From positions 133,584 through 197,583 of the forward strand of contig NZ_KI911474.1 of assembly GCF_000514815.1 (NCBI RefSeq): a stretch of DNA of 64,000 nucleotides, written 5' to 3'. The DNA comes from Salinispora fenicalii (GTDB taxonomy: Bacteria > Actinomycetota > Actinomycetes > Mycobacteriales > Micromonosporaceae). A program made the position numbers and the translations under genes. The notes beneath the pieces were generated by a model. It did not search any database, was not told the DNA's origin, and worked only from the letters and a program-made list of their open reading frames with translations. This document shows, piece after piece, positions 32,737 to 41,314 of the stretch (the stretch's first letter is position 1; each line of letters starts with the position of its first letter).

Positions 32737-33345
32737 TCAGAGGTACTGGCCGGTGCTGTGCCCCTCGCCGCCGGCCGACTGCCCCATCCCGGGCATGCCG
32801 GGCGCGATTCCGCCCGGCCCGCTGGGGAGAGCCTGCCGACCGGAGCGCATCTGCTCCAGCTGGACCCGGGCCGCCATCTGCTGGGCGACCAAGGCCGCCT
32901 GGATACCGTGGAAGAGCCCTTCCAGCCAGCCAACGAGCTGCGCGTGGGCGATCCGCAACTCGCTCTCGCTGGGCGCCTTCTCCTCGGTGAAGGGCAGGGC
33001 GAGGCGCTCCAACTCCTCCCGTAGCTCGACGGCGAGTCCCTCCTTGAGCTCGACGATGGACCGCTCGTGGATCTCCCGCATCCGGTGCCGGCTGGCGTCG
33101 TCGAGCGGGGCGGCCTTGACCTCCTCCAGCAGCTGCTTGATCATGCTGCCAATCCGCATCACCTTGGCGGGCTGCTCGACCAGTCGGGCCGGGTCCTCCT
33201 GGCTCTCGTCGGTCTGCACCGTGCCGACTGGACGACCGTCCGGTCCCACCACCACCACGGTGCCGGTCCGAGCAGTATCGTCCTGGCCCTGCTCGTCAGC
33301 CTGCTCCTGCACGTCGTTCTGTCCTGCGGACTGCGTTTCGGTCAT
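32737..33345 (-). CDS. bpa: Bacterial proteasome activator
   Basis: 202 residues. EQPAKVMRIGSMIKQLLEEVKAAPLD, ELREELERLALPF and AQLVGWLEGLFHGIQAALVAQQMAARVQLEQMR are the helices of the Bpa (DUF2587) ring, and the C-terminus ends GQYL, the segment that docks into the 20S proteasome. Bpa feeds unfolded proteins to the proteasome without ATP. The N-terminus is charged and disordered. The ATG at 33345 is preferred (AAAGAT 7 nt upstream); ATG at 33354 is possible. The presence of Bpa implies proteasome genes elsewhere. Confidence 0.92.
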   Translation of the reverse strand: MTETQSAGQNDVQEQADEQGQDDTARTGTVVVVGPDGRPVGTVQTDESQEDPARLVEQPAKVMRIGSMIKQLLEEVKAAPLDDASRHRMREIHERSIVELKEGLAVELREELERLALPFTEEKAPSESELRIAHAQLVGWLEGLFHGIQAALVAQQMAARVQLEQMRSGRQALPSGPGGIAPGMPGMGQSAGGEGHSTGQYL

Positions 33346-33420
33346 GGCACCCATCTTTCCCCAGCCGCCGGCGACGATACCCCCCGGGAGCAACGATCAG
33401 CGCCGATCGGGGCCACCCGC

Positions 33421-33426
33421 TACCGT
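33421..33426 (+). promoter_or_regulatory. -10 hexamer TACCGT, leaderless start of alpha/beta hydrolase
   Basis: TACCGT is followed by 7 nt and the ATG at 33434. Confidence 0.45.
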
Positions 33427-33433
33427 CACGGGC

Positions 33434-34228
33434 ATGTCCAGCGACCCGCGTGCCGTACTCACCCGTCCCGCGCCCGCCCCGGATGTCACCGTCGCCTACG
33501 GACCCCATCCGGACCAAATCGCGGATCTACGCCGGCCAACCGGCACCGGACCGGCCCAGCGGCTGGTGATCGTTGTACACGGCGGCTTCTGGCGGGCCGA
33601 GTACGACCGCCGGCACACCGCGCCGCTGGCGACCGCACTGGCCGGGCTCGGCTACCCGACAGCGCAGGTCGAGTACCGCCGGACCGGACCGCCCGACGGT
33701 GGCTGGCCGGGGACCCTGGCCGACATCCTGACCGGGGTGTCCGAGCTACCCCGGCTGACGGCCGAGGCGTTCCCCGGCGCAGTGGCGGCCGGCCCGCCGA
33801 TCCTCATCGGGCACTCGGCCGGCGGGCAGCTGGCCCTCTACGCCGCCGCCACCCGGCCCGCCACGGTCGGCGGGGTTCTCGCCCTGGCCCCGGTGGCGAA
33901 CCTGGCGGAGGCCTACCGGCTGGACCTGGACACGGGTGCGGTGGCCGCACTGCTCGGCGGCGGCCCAACCGAAGTGCCGGACCGCTACGCGGCCTGTGAT
34001 CCGCGTTCGCTACCGCCACAAAATTCACGGACAGTAGTAATGCATGGCGCCCTCGACCAGCAGGTGCCGGTAGCGATGAGCCGAGAATTCGTCGCGGCCG
34101 GGCGTGCCGCCGGCGGCAACATCCACCTCCTTGAGCTGCCTGATTGCGAGCACTTTGGCCTCATCGACCCAGAATCGGCGGCTTGGCCGGAGGTCGTCCT
34201 CGCGTTACGGTCCCTCACCAACGCCTAG
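33434..34228 (+). CDS. Alpha/beta-hydrolase, kynurenine-formamidase-like
   Basis: 264 residues. The oxyanion-hole motif is VHGGFWR, the nucleophile elbow GHSAGG, the acid in MHGALDQQVP and the histidine in CEHFGLID. The HGGFW variant is typical of the esterase group that includes kynurenine formamidase. The substrate cannot be deduced from context. Leu258 is encoded by TTA. The long open frame upstream is non-coding; translation should start at ATG 33434. Confidence 0.85.
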   Translation: MSSDPRAVLTRPAPAPDVTVAYGPHPDQIADLRRPTGTGPAQRLVIVVHGGFWRAEYDRRHTAPLATALAGLGYPTAQVEYRRTGPPDGGWPGTLADILTGVSELPRLTAEAFPGAVAAGPPILIGHSAGGQLALYAAATRPATVGGVLALAPVANLAEAYRLDLDTGAVAALLGGGPTEVPDRYAACDPRSLPPQNSRTVVMHGALDQQVPVAMSREFVAAGRAAGGNIHLLELPDCEHFGLIDPESAAWPEVVLALRSLTNA

Positions 34229-34312
34229 TAGCTAGTTGACGCAGCGTTGCCACGCGGGGTAGAACGCCGGATGGGCAGGATGCGCCCGGCCAAGACTCTG
34301 GAGAGGGACCCG

Positions 34313-35512
34313 GTGACACAGGTGAACCGCAGGCGTGCCCTACAGCTGTTGGCGGCGCTGGGCACGGCCGGACTCGTGACGGGATGTAGCAACAGCAGCG
34401 AGTCCGACGCCGACGCTCCGCTGAGCCCGATCAAGATTGGCATGCTCATTCCGCAGACCGGTGATCTCACCGACGTCGGGACCGAGGTGGCCAACGGCTT
34501 CCAACTCTTCCTGGATCTCAACGAAGGGCAGCTCGGTGGGCACCCGACCCAGCTGGTCACCGCCGACGAGGGCAAGGACGCGAAGTCCGGCCAGGCCGCG
34601 GTCGAGGGACTACTCAAGCAGGGGGTGCTGGCCCTCACCGGCGTGGTCGGCTCAGCCGTCATGCTCGGCATCCGCGACACCGTGGAGCAGGCCCAGGTGC
34701 CGCTGGTCGGTTCCAACGCCTCCCCCAGCAGCCTGCAGAGCGTCGTCTACATCTGGCGCACGTCGTACGTGCTGGACGAGGCCGGTCGGGCCCTCGGCGG
34801 CCATTTGAAGAAGACGCTCGATCCGTCGGAGCGGCTGGCGATCATCATGCCGGACTCCCCGGCCAGCCAAGACGTACTCCGGGGCTTCCAGCAGGAATTC
34901 GGTACGTCCGACCCCCGGATCGGGGATCCGGTTACCTGGACGGAGGAGATCTCCGGCACCCCGGGCAAGAACGCCTACCGACGCGATATCGCCACGGCGC
35001 TCAAGCGTGACCCAGACGGCGTCTTCTGCTTCTTCGCCGGCACCGCCGCCGTGGAGTTCCTCAAACAGCTCCGCGCGGAGGGGTACACCGGCCCCGTCTA
35101 CGCCCCGGGCTTCCTGACCGAGGGCAACGTCCTGGCGAACTTCAAGGACGAGACCAATGTTCTCGGCATCCAGACCACCCTGAACTACTCACCCGACCTC
35201 AACAACGCGGCCAACCGGCTCTTCGCCTCGGCGTACCGCAAGAAGCACGGCACCTCACCGACCGCGTACGCGACGGCGTCGTACGACGCGGCGCACGTCC
35301 TCAACCAGGCGATCCGGCGTGCCGGCGCAGCACCCACCCCAGCGGAGGTGAACCTGGCGCTCGGCAAGATCGGCCGAGTTGACAGCCCCCGCGGCGTGTG
35401 GCAGTTCAACCAGTCGCGCACCCCACAGCAGCGGTGGTACCTCCGCGAGGTCCAGCTCGACGGCCAGCTCCTCTCCAACATGCTCTTGACCGAGCTGGCC
35501 ACGCTCGGCTGA
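34313..35512 (+). CDS. Branched-chain amino-acid-type substrate-binding lipoprotein
   Basis: 399 residues. A signal with NRRRALQLLAALGTAGLVTGC combines an Arg-rich, Tat-like n-region with a lipobox cysteine near residue 25. The mature part is a periplasmic-binding fold I: IKIGMLIPQTGDLTDVG, VGSNASPSSL, TATALK-like and SYDAAHVLNQAI segments. It should be lipid-anchored outside the membrane and bind an amino acid or amide for an ABC importer. No livHMGF-type genes are adjacent, so it is an orphan. GAGAGGG 5 nt before the GTG at 34313 decides the start. Confidence 0.87.
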   Translation: MTQVNRRRALQLLAALGTAGLVTGCSNSSESDADAPLSPIKIGMLIPQTGDLTDVGTEVANGFQLFLDLNEGQLGGHPTQLVTADEGKDAKSGQAAVEGLLKQGVLALTGVVGSAVMLGIRDTVEQAQVPLVGSNASPSSLQSVVYIWRTSYVLDEAGRALGGHLKKTLDPSERLAIIMPDSPASQDVLRGFQQEFGTSDPRIGDPVTWTEEISGTPGKNAYRRDIATALKRDPDGVFCFFAGTAAVEFLKQLRAEGYTGPVYAPGFLTEGNVLANFKDETNVLGIQTTLNYSPDLNNAANRLFASAYRKKHGTSPTAYATASYDAAHVLNQAIRRAGAAPTPAEVNLALGKIGRVDSPRGVWQFNQSRTPQQRWYLREVQLDGQLLSNMLLTELATLG

Positions 35513-35546
35513 GCGGGGCGGCGCAGATCCAATCTCGCCGCCCCGC
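35513..35546. terminator. Bidirectional hairpin terminator
   Basis: A perfect 11-bp inverted repeat (35513-35523 and 35536-35546; GCGGGGCGGCG and its complement), 12-nt loop, immediately after the lipoprotein stop and before the convergent ddaH stop. Confidence 0.65.
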
Positions 35547-35573
35547 CGGTACGACGCCGCTCGGCAACGGGCG

Positions 35574-36398
35574 CTAGTGGCGCAGTTCGGCGATGCAGCA
35601 CTTCACGCTTCCGCCGCCCTTGCGCAACTCGGCCAGCGGCACCGGCACCGGCTGGTAGCCGGCGGCTGCCAGCTTGTCGGCGAGACCGGTCGCCTCGCTG
35701 TTCAGGATGACGTTACGGCCGTCGCTGACCAGGTTCAGACCGAACGCGAGGGCGTCAGCGTCGTCGGCGACGACAGCCGCTGGGAAGAGCCGCGCCAGAA
35801 CCTTCTGGCTGGCGGCGGAGAAGGCGCCCGGGTAGTAGGCGATGTTGCCGTCATCGATCGAGGCCAGCGCCACGTCCAGGTGGTAGAAGCGGGGATCGAC
35901 CAACCGCAGCGAGACCACCGGTCGACCCAGCGCCTCCTGTGCCTCGGCATGGGCAGCGGGCTCCGTCCGAAAACCGTAGCCAGCCAGGACGAGACCACCG
36001 TGCGCCGCCGGCAGGTACGCGAAGTCACCCTCGCCCTCGTTGGTAACGGTCGGGGCGATGAAGTGCCAACCGTGTGCCTGGTAGAAGGATCGGTGAGCCG
36101 TGGCCTCGGCGCTCCGCTGCGCGTGCTTGAACCGCGCGCCGTAGACGGTGCCATCGACGACGAAGGCACCGTTGGCCGCGTAGACCATGTCGGGTAGCCC
36201 CGGCTTGGGGGCGAGCAGGCGCACGTCGTGGCCGAGCCCGACCAGCGTCTCCCGTAGTTGGTCCCACTGCTTGACCGCCAACTCCGTGTCAACCGCGGCG
36301 CTGACATCCATCCACGGGTTGATTGCGTACTCAACCGTGAAGTGCTTCGGCGAGCACATGAGATATATCCGCTTTCGCGGCACTCGCTGCTGGTTCAC
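35574..36398 (-). CDS. ddaH: Dimethylarginine dimethylaminohydrolase-like hydrolase
   Basis: 274 residues of the guanidino-group-modifying (pentein) fold. INPWMD, MVYAANGAFVVDG, the catalytic His163 (RFYHLDVAL) and the catalytic cysteine near the C-terminus (Cys267/268 in GGGSVKCCIAELRH) are present. It should release dimethylamine and citrulline from methylated arginine, or act on arginine or ornithine-like substrates. It is divergent from an Lrp/AsnC gene 67 bp away, a common regulatory pairing. The GTG at 36398 follows a TACCTT hexamer by 7 nt; a TTG at 36407 is less likely. Confidence 0.87.
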   Translation of the reverse strand: MNQQRVPRKRIYLMCSPKHFTVEYAINPWMDVSAAVDTELAVKQWDQLRETLVGLGHDVRLLAPKPGLPDMVYAANGAFVVDGTVYGARFKHAQRSAEATAHRSFYQAHGWHFIAPTVTNEGEGDFAYLPAAHGGLVLAGYGFRTEPAAHAEAQEALGRPVVSLRLVDPRFYHLDVALASIDDGNIAYYPGAFSAASQKVLARLFPAAVVADDADALAFGLNLVSDGRNVILNSEATGLADKLAAAGYQPVPVPLAELRKGGGSVKCCIAELRH

Positions 36399-36405
36399 GA
36401 TTACC

Positions 36406-36411
36406 AAGGTA
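36406..36411 (-). promoter_or_regulatory. -10 hexamer TACCTT, leaderless start of ddaH
   Basis: TACCTT on the minus strand is followed by 7 nt and the GTG at 36398; a possible -35 TTACCG lies 15 bp further upstream. Confidence 0.45.
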
Positions 36412-36416
36412 GGTAT

Positions 36417-36428
36417 CGTCGAACGACG
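36417..36428. promoter_or_regulatory. Palindrome in the ddaH/lrp divergent promoter
   Basis: CGTCGAACGACG is an inverted repeat with a 2-nt centre, placed just upstream of the ddaH -10 hexamer and 38 bp before the Lrp start codon. It is a candidate operator for the Lrp-type regulator. Confidence 0.4.
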
Positions 36429-36465
36429 GTAACAGCCACAAGTATTGCTTCCAGGAGGCAGAATC

Positions 36466-36924
36466 TTGCAGATAGACGCAGTGGATCAGCGAATCATTGC
36501 GTTGCTCGTCGCCGACGCGCGCGCGTCATACGCCGACATCGGACAGCGGGTCTCCCTGTCCGCCCCGGCAGTGAAACGACGGGTCGATCGGCTGCGCGCG
36601 ACCGGGGTCATCCGTAGATTCACCGCCGTCGTTGACCCGGCCGCGGTCGGCTGGACCACCGAGGCGTTCGTCGAGCTGTTCTGCGCCGGTCGGACCACGC
36701 CACCACAGATCGGTGTCGCCGCCCGCCGGCACCCCGAAGTCGTCGGGGCGTACACCGTCTCGGGCGAGGCGGACGCCCTCGTCCACCTGCGCGCCGCCGA
36801 CATCGCCCACCTCGAGGCCGCGCTGGAACGACTGCGGGCCGAGTCCTTCGTGACCTCCACCCGCAGCACCATCGTGCTCTCCCGGCTCGTCGAGTCCCCT
36901 GGCGTCGGCCCGTCCCCCGACTGA
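36466..36924 (+). CDS. Lrp/AsnC-family transcriptional regulator
   Basis: 152 residues: N-terminal winged helix (DAVDQRIIALLVADARASYADIGQRVSLSAPAVKRRVDRL) and a C-terminal RAM/ACT-like ligand domain (EAFVELFCAGRTTPPQIGVAARRHPEVVGAYTVSGEADALVHL). It binds an amino acid and probably controls the divergent ddaH. An AGGAGG box 7 nt before the TTG at 36466 decides the start; the next upstream ATG would ignore this site. Confidence 0.9.
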   Translation: MQIDAVDQRIIALLVADARASYADIGQRVSLSAPAVKRRVDRLRATGVIRRFTAVVDPAAVGWTTEAFVELFCAGRTTPPQIGVAARRHPEVVGAYTVSGEADALVHLRAADIAHLEAALERLRAESFVTSTRSTIVLSRLVESPGVGPSPD

Positions 36925-37053
36925 CCACCGTCGCTGCCCACCATCCCGGAGCCCGCCACCGCCGTATCGAAGGGGACGCGCTCCACCGGCGCCGAGTCGG
37001 ACGGCAGCGAGCCGCACGGGAACCGCGGGCAGGCCGGCGGCGTCGGAAGGGGC

Positions 37054-39012
37054 ATGACATCGCGCCGTCCCACTCTTGTCGCGGGCACCCTGCTCGCGCT
37101 CGTCCTGCTCGCGGGCAGCGCCGCCGCGACCCGCCTACCGGAGCCGAACACGCCACCGGCCGGACCCGAGTCACCACTACAGTTGGTCTCCTTCGACTCC
37201 TGCACCGATGCGCTGGCCGAACTGCGCGCCGCGACCGCAGCCGAGGTCAGCCCGTGGGGGCTCGCCGGCGGCGCGCCCCAGCAACGGGCCGTAGCGGCAG
37301 CACAGGATGCCATCGGCAACGCCGATGAGTCGACGCCGGCCGGGGACTACTCGCTCACCAATGGATACGAGGCCGGCGTCGACGAGCCGGACCTGGTCAA
37401 GACCGACGGGCAGCGGATCGTCACCATCAGCCAGGGCGTACTCCGGGTCGTTGACCCCACCACCAACCGATTCACCGGACGGCTGGACCTCAACGATGGC
37501 CCCGACCAGCGCCACTGGGCCCGGCACGACCTGCTCCTGTACGGCGATCACGCGGTGGTCCTCACCGACGCGGCACCGATGGTCCTCCCCGCGACCGGCC
37601 TCGGTCGCGAAGACATCGCCGTGCCGCCGCCCGGATCAAACCCGCGCACCGCGACCCGCTTCCGCCTGGTTGACCTGAGCGGCTCACCCCGGGTGCTCAG
37701 CACGTACGAAATCGATGGTCGCACCCTTGACGCCCGACAGACCGGGAGCACGGTCCGGGTGGTGGTCCAGTCCCACCCCCAGCTGGCCTTCCCGGAGTTG
37801 CCCGCCACCGCCGACGAGGTGGCCCGCCAGGAGGCGAACCAGGCCGCGGTGGCCGCCGCCGGCATCGAGGCGTGGCTGCCGGCCTACGAATGGACAGCCG
37901 GAGCGGAACACGGGACCGGTCGGGTTGACTGTGACCGACTCAGCCGCCCGCAGACCGGCACCGGCTCCGCCGTGCTGACCGTACTCAGCTTCGACCTCAC
38001 CGCTGACCGGCTCACCGACGGCGACCCGGTCAGCGTGGCCGCCAACGCCGACACCGTCTACAGCACCGGTGACAGCCTCTACCTGGCGGGCCAGCGACAG
38101 CTGGCGGCCTCGCCCACTCCGGGTCGGTGGCCCGACCAGATCGGCACGTCGGTCACCGAGATCTACCAGTTCGACACCACCGCCGCCGGCCGCCCCCGCT
38201 ACGTCGCCGCCGGCACGGTGCCCGGCCGACTCATCAACCAGTACGCCCTGTCCCAGTGGCAGGGCCACCTACGCGTCGCCACCACCACCACCACCGGCCA
38301 GGCCGGCACCACCGGCCAGGCCGGCACCACCACGGGCGGGGCCGCCACCATCACCAGCCAGGACGAGCGCAGCTCGGAATCCGGCGTCCACGTGCTGCGT
38401 CGAAAGGGCGAGGTGCTGGCCCCGATCGGTGCGGTCACCGGCTTGGGTCCGGGGGAGCGGATCTATTCGGTGCGCTACCTCGGTGACACCGCGTACGTGG
38501 TGACGTTCCGGCAGACCGACCCGCTCTATGCACTCGACCTGAGCGACCACGCCGCCCCCCGGGTCACCGGGGAGCTGAAGATCACCGGCTACTCGGCGTA
38601 CCTGCACCCGGTCGCGGACGGCCGGCTGCTCGGCATCGGGCAGGAGGCCGATCACGACGGACGCGTGCAGGGTGTCCAGGTCTCGCTCTTCGATGTCCGG
38701 GACCCAGCCCAACCGCTCCGGTTGGACCGCTGGCACCGCCCGGACGCCTGGTCCGCCGCCGAGCATGACCCGCACGCATTCCGATACGACCCGACCACCG
38801 GGCTCCTCGCCGTCCCGGTCAATGCCGGCCTGCGCCTGTTGCGGGTCTCCGGGGATACCCTCACTGACCAGGGCGAGGTGACCCACCCGGCTGGTGGACA
38901 CATCACCCGTTCGCTACTCGTCGGAGACACCCTCTGGACAGTGTCGGACGCGGGCCTGCGGGCCACCGACCCGACGACCGGAGAGAGCCTGGCCTGGCTG
39001 CCGAATAGCTGA
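37054..39012 (+). CDS. Secreted beta-propeller domain protein
   Basis: 652 residues. A signal peptide (TLVAGTLLALVLLAGSAAATRLP) is followed by the C-terminal beta-propeller family layout: SFDSCTDALAELRAAT, NGYEAGVDEPDLVKTDGQRIVTIS, and repeated propeller blades such as IYSVRYLGDTAYVVTFRQTDPLYALDL. The family is extracellular in bacteria and archaea; its role is not established. A Thr/Gly-rich loop with two copies of an 18-bp repeat interrupts the fold at about residue 413-430. Confidence 0.85.
   Translation: MTSRRPTLVAGTLLALVLLAGSAAATRLPEPNTPPAGPESPLQLVSFDSCTDALAELRAATAAEVSPWGLAGGAPQQRAVAAAQDAIGNADESTPAGDYSLTNGYEAGVDEPDLVKTDGQRIVTISQGVLRVVDPTTNRFTGRLDLNDGPDQRHWARHDLLLYGDHAVVLTDAAPMVLPATGLGREDIAVPPPGSNPRTATRFRLVDLSGSPRVLSTYEIDGRTLDARQTGSTVRVVVQSHPQLAFPELPATADEVARQEANQAAVAAAGIEAWLPAYEWTAGAEHGTGRVDCDRLSRPQTGTGSAVLTVLSFDLTADRLTDGDPVSVAANADTVYSTGDSLYLAGQRQLAASPTPGRWPDQIGTSVTEIYQFDTTAAGRPRYVAAGTVPGRLINQYALSQWQGHLRVATTTTTGQAGTTGQAGTTTGGAATITSQDERSSESGVHVLRRKGEVLAPIGAVTGLGPGERIYSVRYLGDTAYVVTFRQTDPLYALDLSDHAAPRVTGELKITGYSAYLHPVADGRLLGIGQEADHDGRVQGVQVSLFDVRDPAQPLRLDRWHRPDAWSAAEHDPHAFRYDPTTGLLAVPVNAGLRLLRVSGDTLTDQGEVTHPAGGHITRSLLVGDTLWTVSDAGLRATDPTTGESLAWLPNS
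38293..38328 (+). repeat. Two-copy 18-bp in-frame repeat
   Basis: ACCGGCCAGGCCGGCACC occurs twice in tandem (38293-38310, 38311-38328), encoding TGQAGT twice in a surface loop of the beta-propeller protein, preceded by a run of ACC triplets. Such a tract may vary in length between strains. Confidence 0.8.
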
Positions 39013-39306
39013 TCAGCGCTGGCTCGGCGGGTGGGCCTCGTCACTCGGGGTCCCGGGCTCACCCGCCGCACCCAGCTCGACCGGCCAATCGGCGGCCAGC
39101 TGCTGGACCCGGGCCGTGGCGGCGGTCGGCTCCGCGCCCCCACCAACCGCGACCCCCACCAGGTAGGCGGCGACCGGCGCGCCGGGGCGCAACACCTGAT
39201 GCGCCACGTCCCGCGTCAGGTCAAGCACCGCTGGCACCGGCACCTGAGCCGGGTCGAGGCCGAGCTCGGTACAGACCGCCGTCACCCAGTCGTCCATCGA
39301 AGTCAT
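39013..39306 (-). CDS. DUF6457 protein, coupled to mobA
   Basis: 97 residues. MDDWVTAVCTELGLDPAQ, VLDLTRDVAHQVLRPGAPVAAYLVGVAVGGG match DUF6457, a small actinobacterial family that regularly follows molybdenum cofactor guanylyltransferase genes. Its ATG overlaps the mobA stop by 4 nt (ATGA) with a GAGGAG box upstream, so the pair is translationally coupled. It ends exactly next to the beta-propeller stop on the other strand. Confidence 0.85.
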   Translation of the reverse strand: MTSMDDWVTAVCTELGLDPAQVPVPAVLDLTRDVAHQVLRPGAPVAAYLVGVAVGGGAEPTAATARVQQLAADWPVELGAAGEPGTPSDEAHPPSQR

Positions 39307-39929
39307 CGCACCCACTCCTCTGCCTGGCGTAGATCCTCGTCAGTGTCACAGTCAAACCATGGTGGGGGGCCATCCCCGCGCCACGGCACCTCGTGTACGG
39401 CCAGCCCATGCAGCAGAGCCCGCAGCGACGCCCCGGCCAGGGGGCGCTGGCTGGCCAGCCGGGTGAACGCGGCCCGCAGCGGGGCGACGCGCCACACCCC
39501 GCACAGCGGCTGCCGCCGCCCGGCGTCATCAACGAAACACACCCCGTCAATCGCACCGGGACCCGGCGCCAGCTGGTCCCCGCCCCGCTCGCCGTCGAGG
39601 TGGCCCAGCAGTTCCCGGACTGCGTCCCGAGTGAGCAGCGGCAGGTCAGCGGCGAGAAGGGCGAGGAGGTCCACACCGGCGGGTAGCCGGGCCAGCCCGG
39701 CTGCTGCGGCGGCGACCGGCCCCCCGCCCGGCGGTGACTCTCGGGTAATCAGGACCCCGGCCGGCGCACCGGCCGGTGGACCCACCAGGATTCGCGGTGC
39801 GGCGTCGGCGACCGCGGCCAGCACCCGGTCTCGCATCGGGCAGCCACCGACCGGCCGGGCTGGCTTGTCCACGCCGTCCATCCGCCGGGCCGCACCCCCG
39901 GCCAGCACCACCGCCGCGTAGCTGCGCAC
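39303..39929 (-). CDS. mobA: Molybdenum cofactor guanylyltransferase
   Basis: 208 residues. AAVVLAGGAARRMDGVDKPARPVGG is the nucleotide-binding loop of the MobA family, and LLALLAADLPLLTRD the metal-binding aspartate region. It should attach GMP to molybdopterin to give the dinucleotide form. The GTG at 39929 lies 6 nt after a TACCGT hexamer; a longer N-terminal extension in the same frame is Pro/Gly-rich and not supported. Confidence 0.87.
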   Translation of the reverse strand: MRSYAAVVLAGGAARRMDGVDKPARPVGGCPMRDRVLAAVADAAPRILVGPPAGAPAGVLITRESPPGGGPVAAAAAGLARLPAGVDLLALLAADLPLLTRDAVRELLGHLDGERGGDQLAPGPGAIDGVCFVDDAGRRQPLCGVWRVAPLRAAFTRLASQRPLAGASLRALLHGLAVHEVPWRGDGPPPWFDCDTDEDLRQAEEWVR

Positions 39930-39935
39930 CCGGCT

Positions 39936-39941
39936 ACGGTA
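39936..39941 (-). promoter_or_regulatory. -10 hexamer TACCGT, leaderless start of mobA
   Basis: TACCGT on the minus strand is followed by 6 nt and the GTG at 39929. Confidence 0.5.
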
Positions 39942-40042
39942 CCGGCCGAGCCCATTTGGCTCCGCGCCTACCTGCGCGAACAGCGGGCCCACCGAGGGCC
40001 GAGCCCGCCCGCCGGAGTCAGCGGGCACCCCACCCGCCGGGG

Positions 40043-41164
40043 TCAGCGGGCACCCCGCCCGCCCCGCCGGGGGCGGGGACGAGCCACGCCGGTCAACGTG
40101 ATGGCTGGCCACCCGGCCAGCCGGGTCGGGGGCACCCCACTCCGAAGCAGGTCAGCTACCAGCAGCGCGAGCGAATAGTCGGGATGTAGGGCGAGCACCC
40201 GTTCCAACGCCACCGCCGCCAGCGCCCCCTCCCCAGCCCGCCAGGCCGCGAAGGCCAACAGCGAACCGGGGGCGGCGATGAGCTTCGGCTCGGCCCGGCG
40301 GAGCAGGTCGGTCCAGAGCGCGATGTCGGCCTCCCGCCCGTCGGTACGCTCCCAGGCAAGATCCCGCACTGCCCGGTCGGTCAACAGCCAACTCAGCCAG
40401 GCCACCTCGTCATCGTCGAGCCTTTCGCCCCGTCGATGCCGACGCTGAGCGGCCCGGATCGCGGTGCTCCCCGCCGCCCGCACCGGCCGCCCGCCGGGCC
40501 GGTTGCCCCCGGATGCCCGGGTCACCAGGTCGGCGAAGCGCCGCCCCGCCCGCTGCACGGCCCGCCGCAGCCGAGTTCGCTCAGCACCCTCGACCGACGC
40601 CACCTGGGCGACGAGCGCCGCCCGATCGGGCAGAGCGACCTGACCGGCGAAGACCGCAGCGGCGGCCACCTGACTCGTGCCCGAGTCGTACGCGGTGCCG
40701 TCGGGCGGACAGCACTCCGGCTCCGGGCAGAGGTACGACCAGTAGCGGCCATCGGTGACTCGGAGCGCGTCGAGCACCTTGATCCCGGCCTCGGCAAGGG
40801 CCTGCCGGACGGCGTCAACCGCGGGAGTGACCCGGGACGCGGGCCCGTAACCGAGCACTGTCACGCAGTCGGTGGATTGCTGGGCGACCACTGCCGCCAG
40901 GTGTCGGGCCGCCTCGGCAGACCCGCCCGGACTGGCAGCGCCGCCCGCGGTGGCAGCGCCGCCCGCGGTGCCGGTGGATCCGGCCGCAGCGGCGGAGCAG
41001 GCCAGGTCGGCAAGGTCTGCCCGGGCGGCGAAGGTGACCCGTAGGCCACGCATCGCCACCACGACCATGCTGTCAGCCGGATGGAACCCGAGCAGATAGG
41101 GCACGGCGGCGATCAGGTCCGCGCCGGAGCGAACGGAGAACCGGGGGAGGTCAGTCGAGGCCAT
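40043..41164 (-). CDS. DUF4192 family protein
   Basis: 373 residues. FSVRSGADLIAAVPYLLGFHPADSMVVVAM at the N-terminus and DYSLALLVADLLRSGVPP at the C-terminus define DUF4192, an actinobacterial family of unknown function. A Gly/Ala tract around residue 60-85 arises from imperfect 15-bp repeats. The ATG at 41164 is preceded by CAGGCT at 6 nt, a weaker leaderless-type signal. Two DnaA boxes lie in the 150-bp region upstream. Confidence 0.87.
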   Translation of the reverse strand: MASTDLPRFSVRSGADLIAAVPYLLGFHPADSMVVVAMRGLRVTFAARADLADLACSAAAAGSTGTAGGAATAGGAASPGGSAEAARHLAAVVAQQSTDCVTVLGYGPASRVTPAVDAVRQALAEAGIKVLDALRVTDGRYWSYLCPEPECCPPDGTAYDSGTSQVAAAAVFAGQVALPDRAALVAQVASVEGAERTRLRRAVQRAGRRFADLVTRASGGNRPGGRPVRAAGSTAIRAAQRRHRRGERLDDDEVAWLSWLLTDRAVRDLAWERTDGREADIALWTDLLRRAEPKLIAAPGSLLAFAAWRAGEGALAAVALERVLALHPDYSLALLVADLLRSGVPPTRLAGWPAITLTGVARPRPRRGGRGAR

Positions 41165-41204
41165 TCCGGCAGCCTGTGCCCCACCCTCGACCGCCGTCCG
41201 CCCC

Positions 41205-41230
41205 TGTGGACGACACGCGCTCTATCCACA
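41205..41230. promoter_or_regulatory. Pair of opposed DnaA boxes
   Basis: TGTGGACGA (41205-41213, reverse orientation) and CTATCCACA (41222-41230, forward orientation) face each other across 8 bp in the divergent gap between DUF4192 and the kinase gene. CTATCCACA differs from the classical box at one position. Confidence 0.5.
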
Positions 41231-41301
41231 ACTACGGTGCGTAATTACGCTGGTCACGGCGACTTCTCGGCCTCCGCCGCCCTCGACCCACCCCCACCCA
41301 C

Positions 41302-41307
41302 TACCGT
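41302..41307 (+). promoter_or_regulatory. -10 hexamer TACCGT, leaderless start of fructosamine kinase gene
   Basis: TACCGT is followed by 7 nt and the ATG at 41315. Confidence 0.5.
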
Positions 41308-41314
41308 CCGACGC

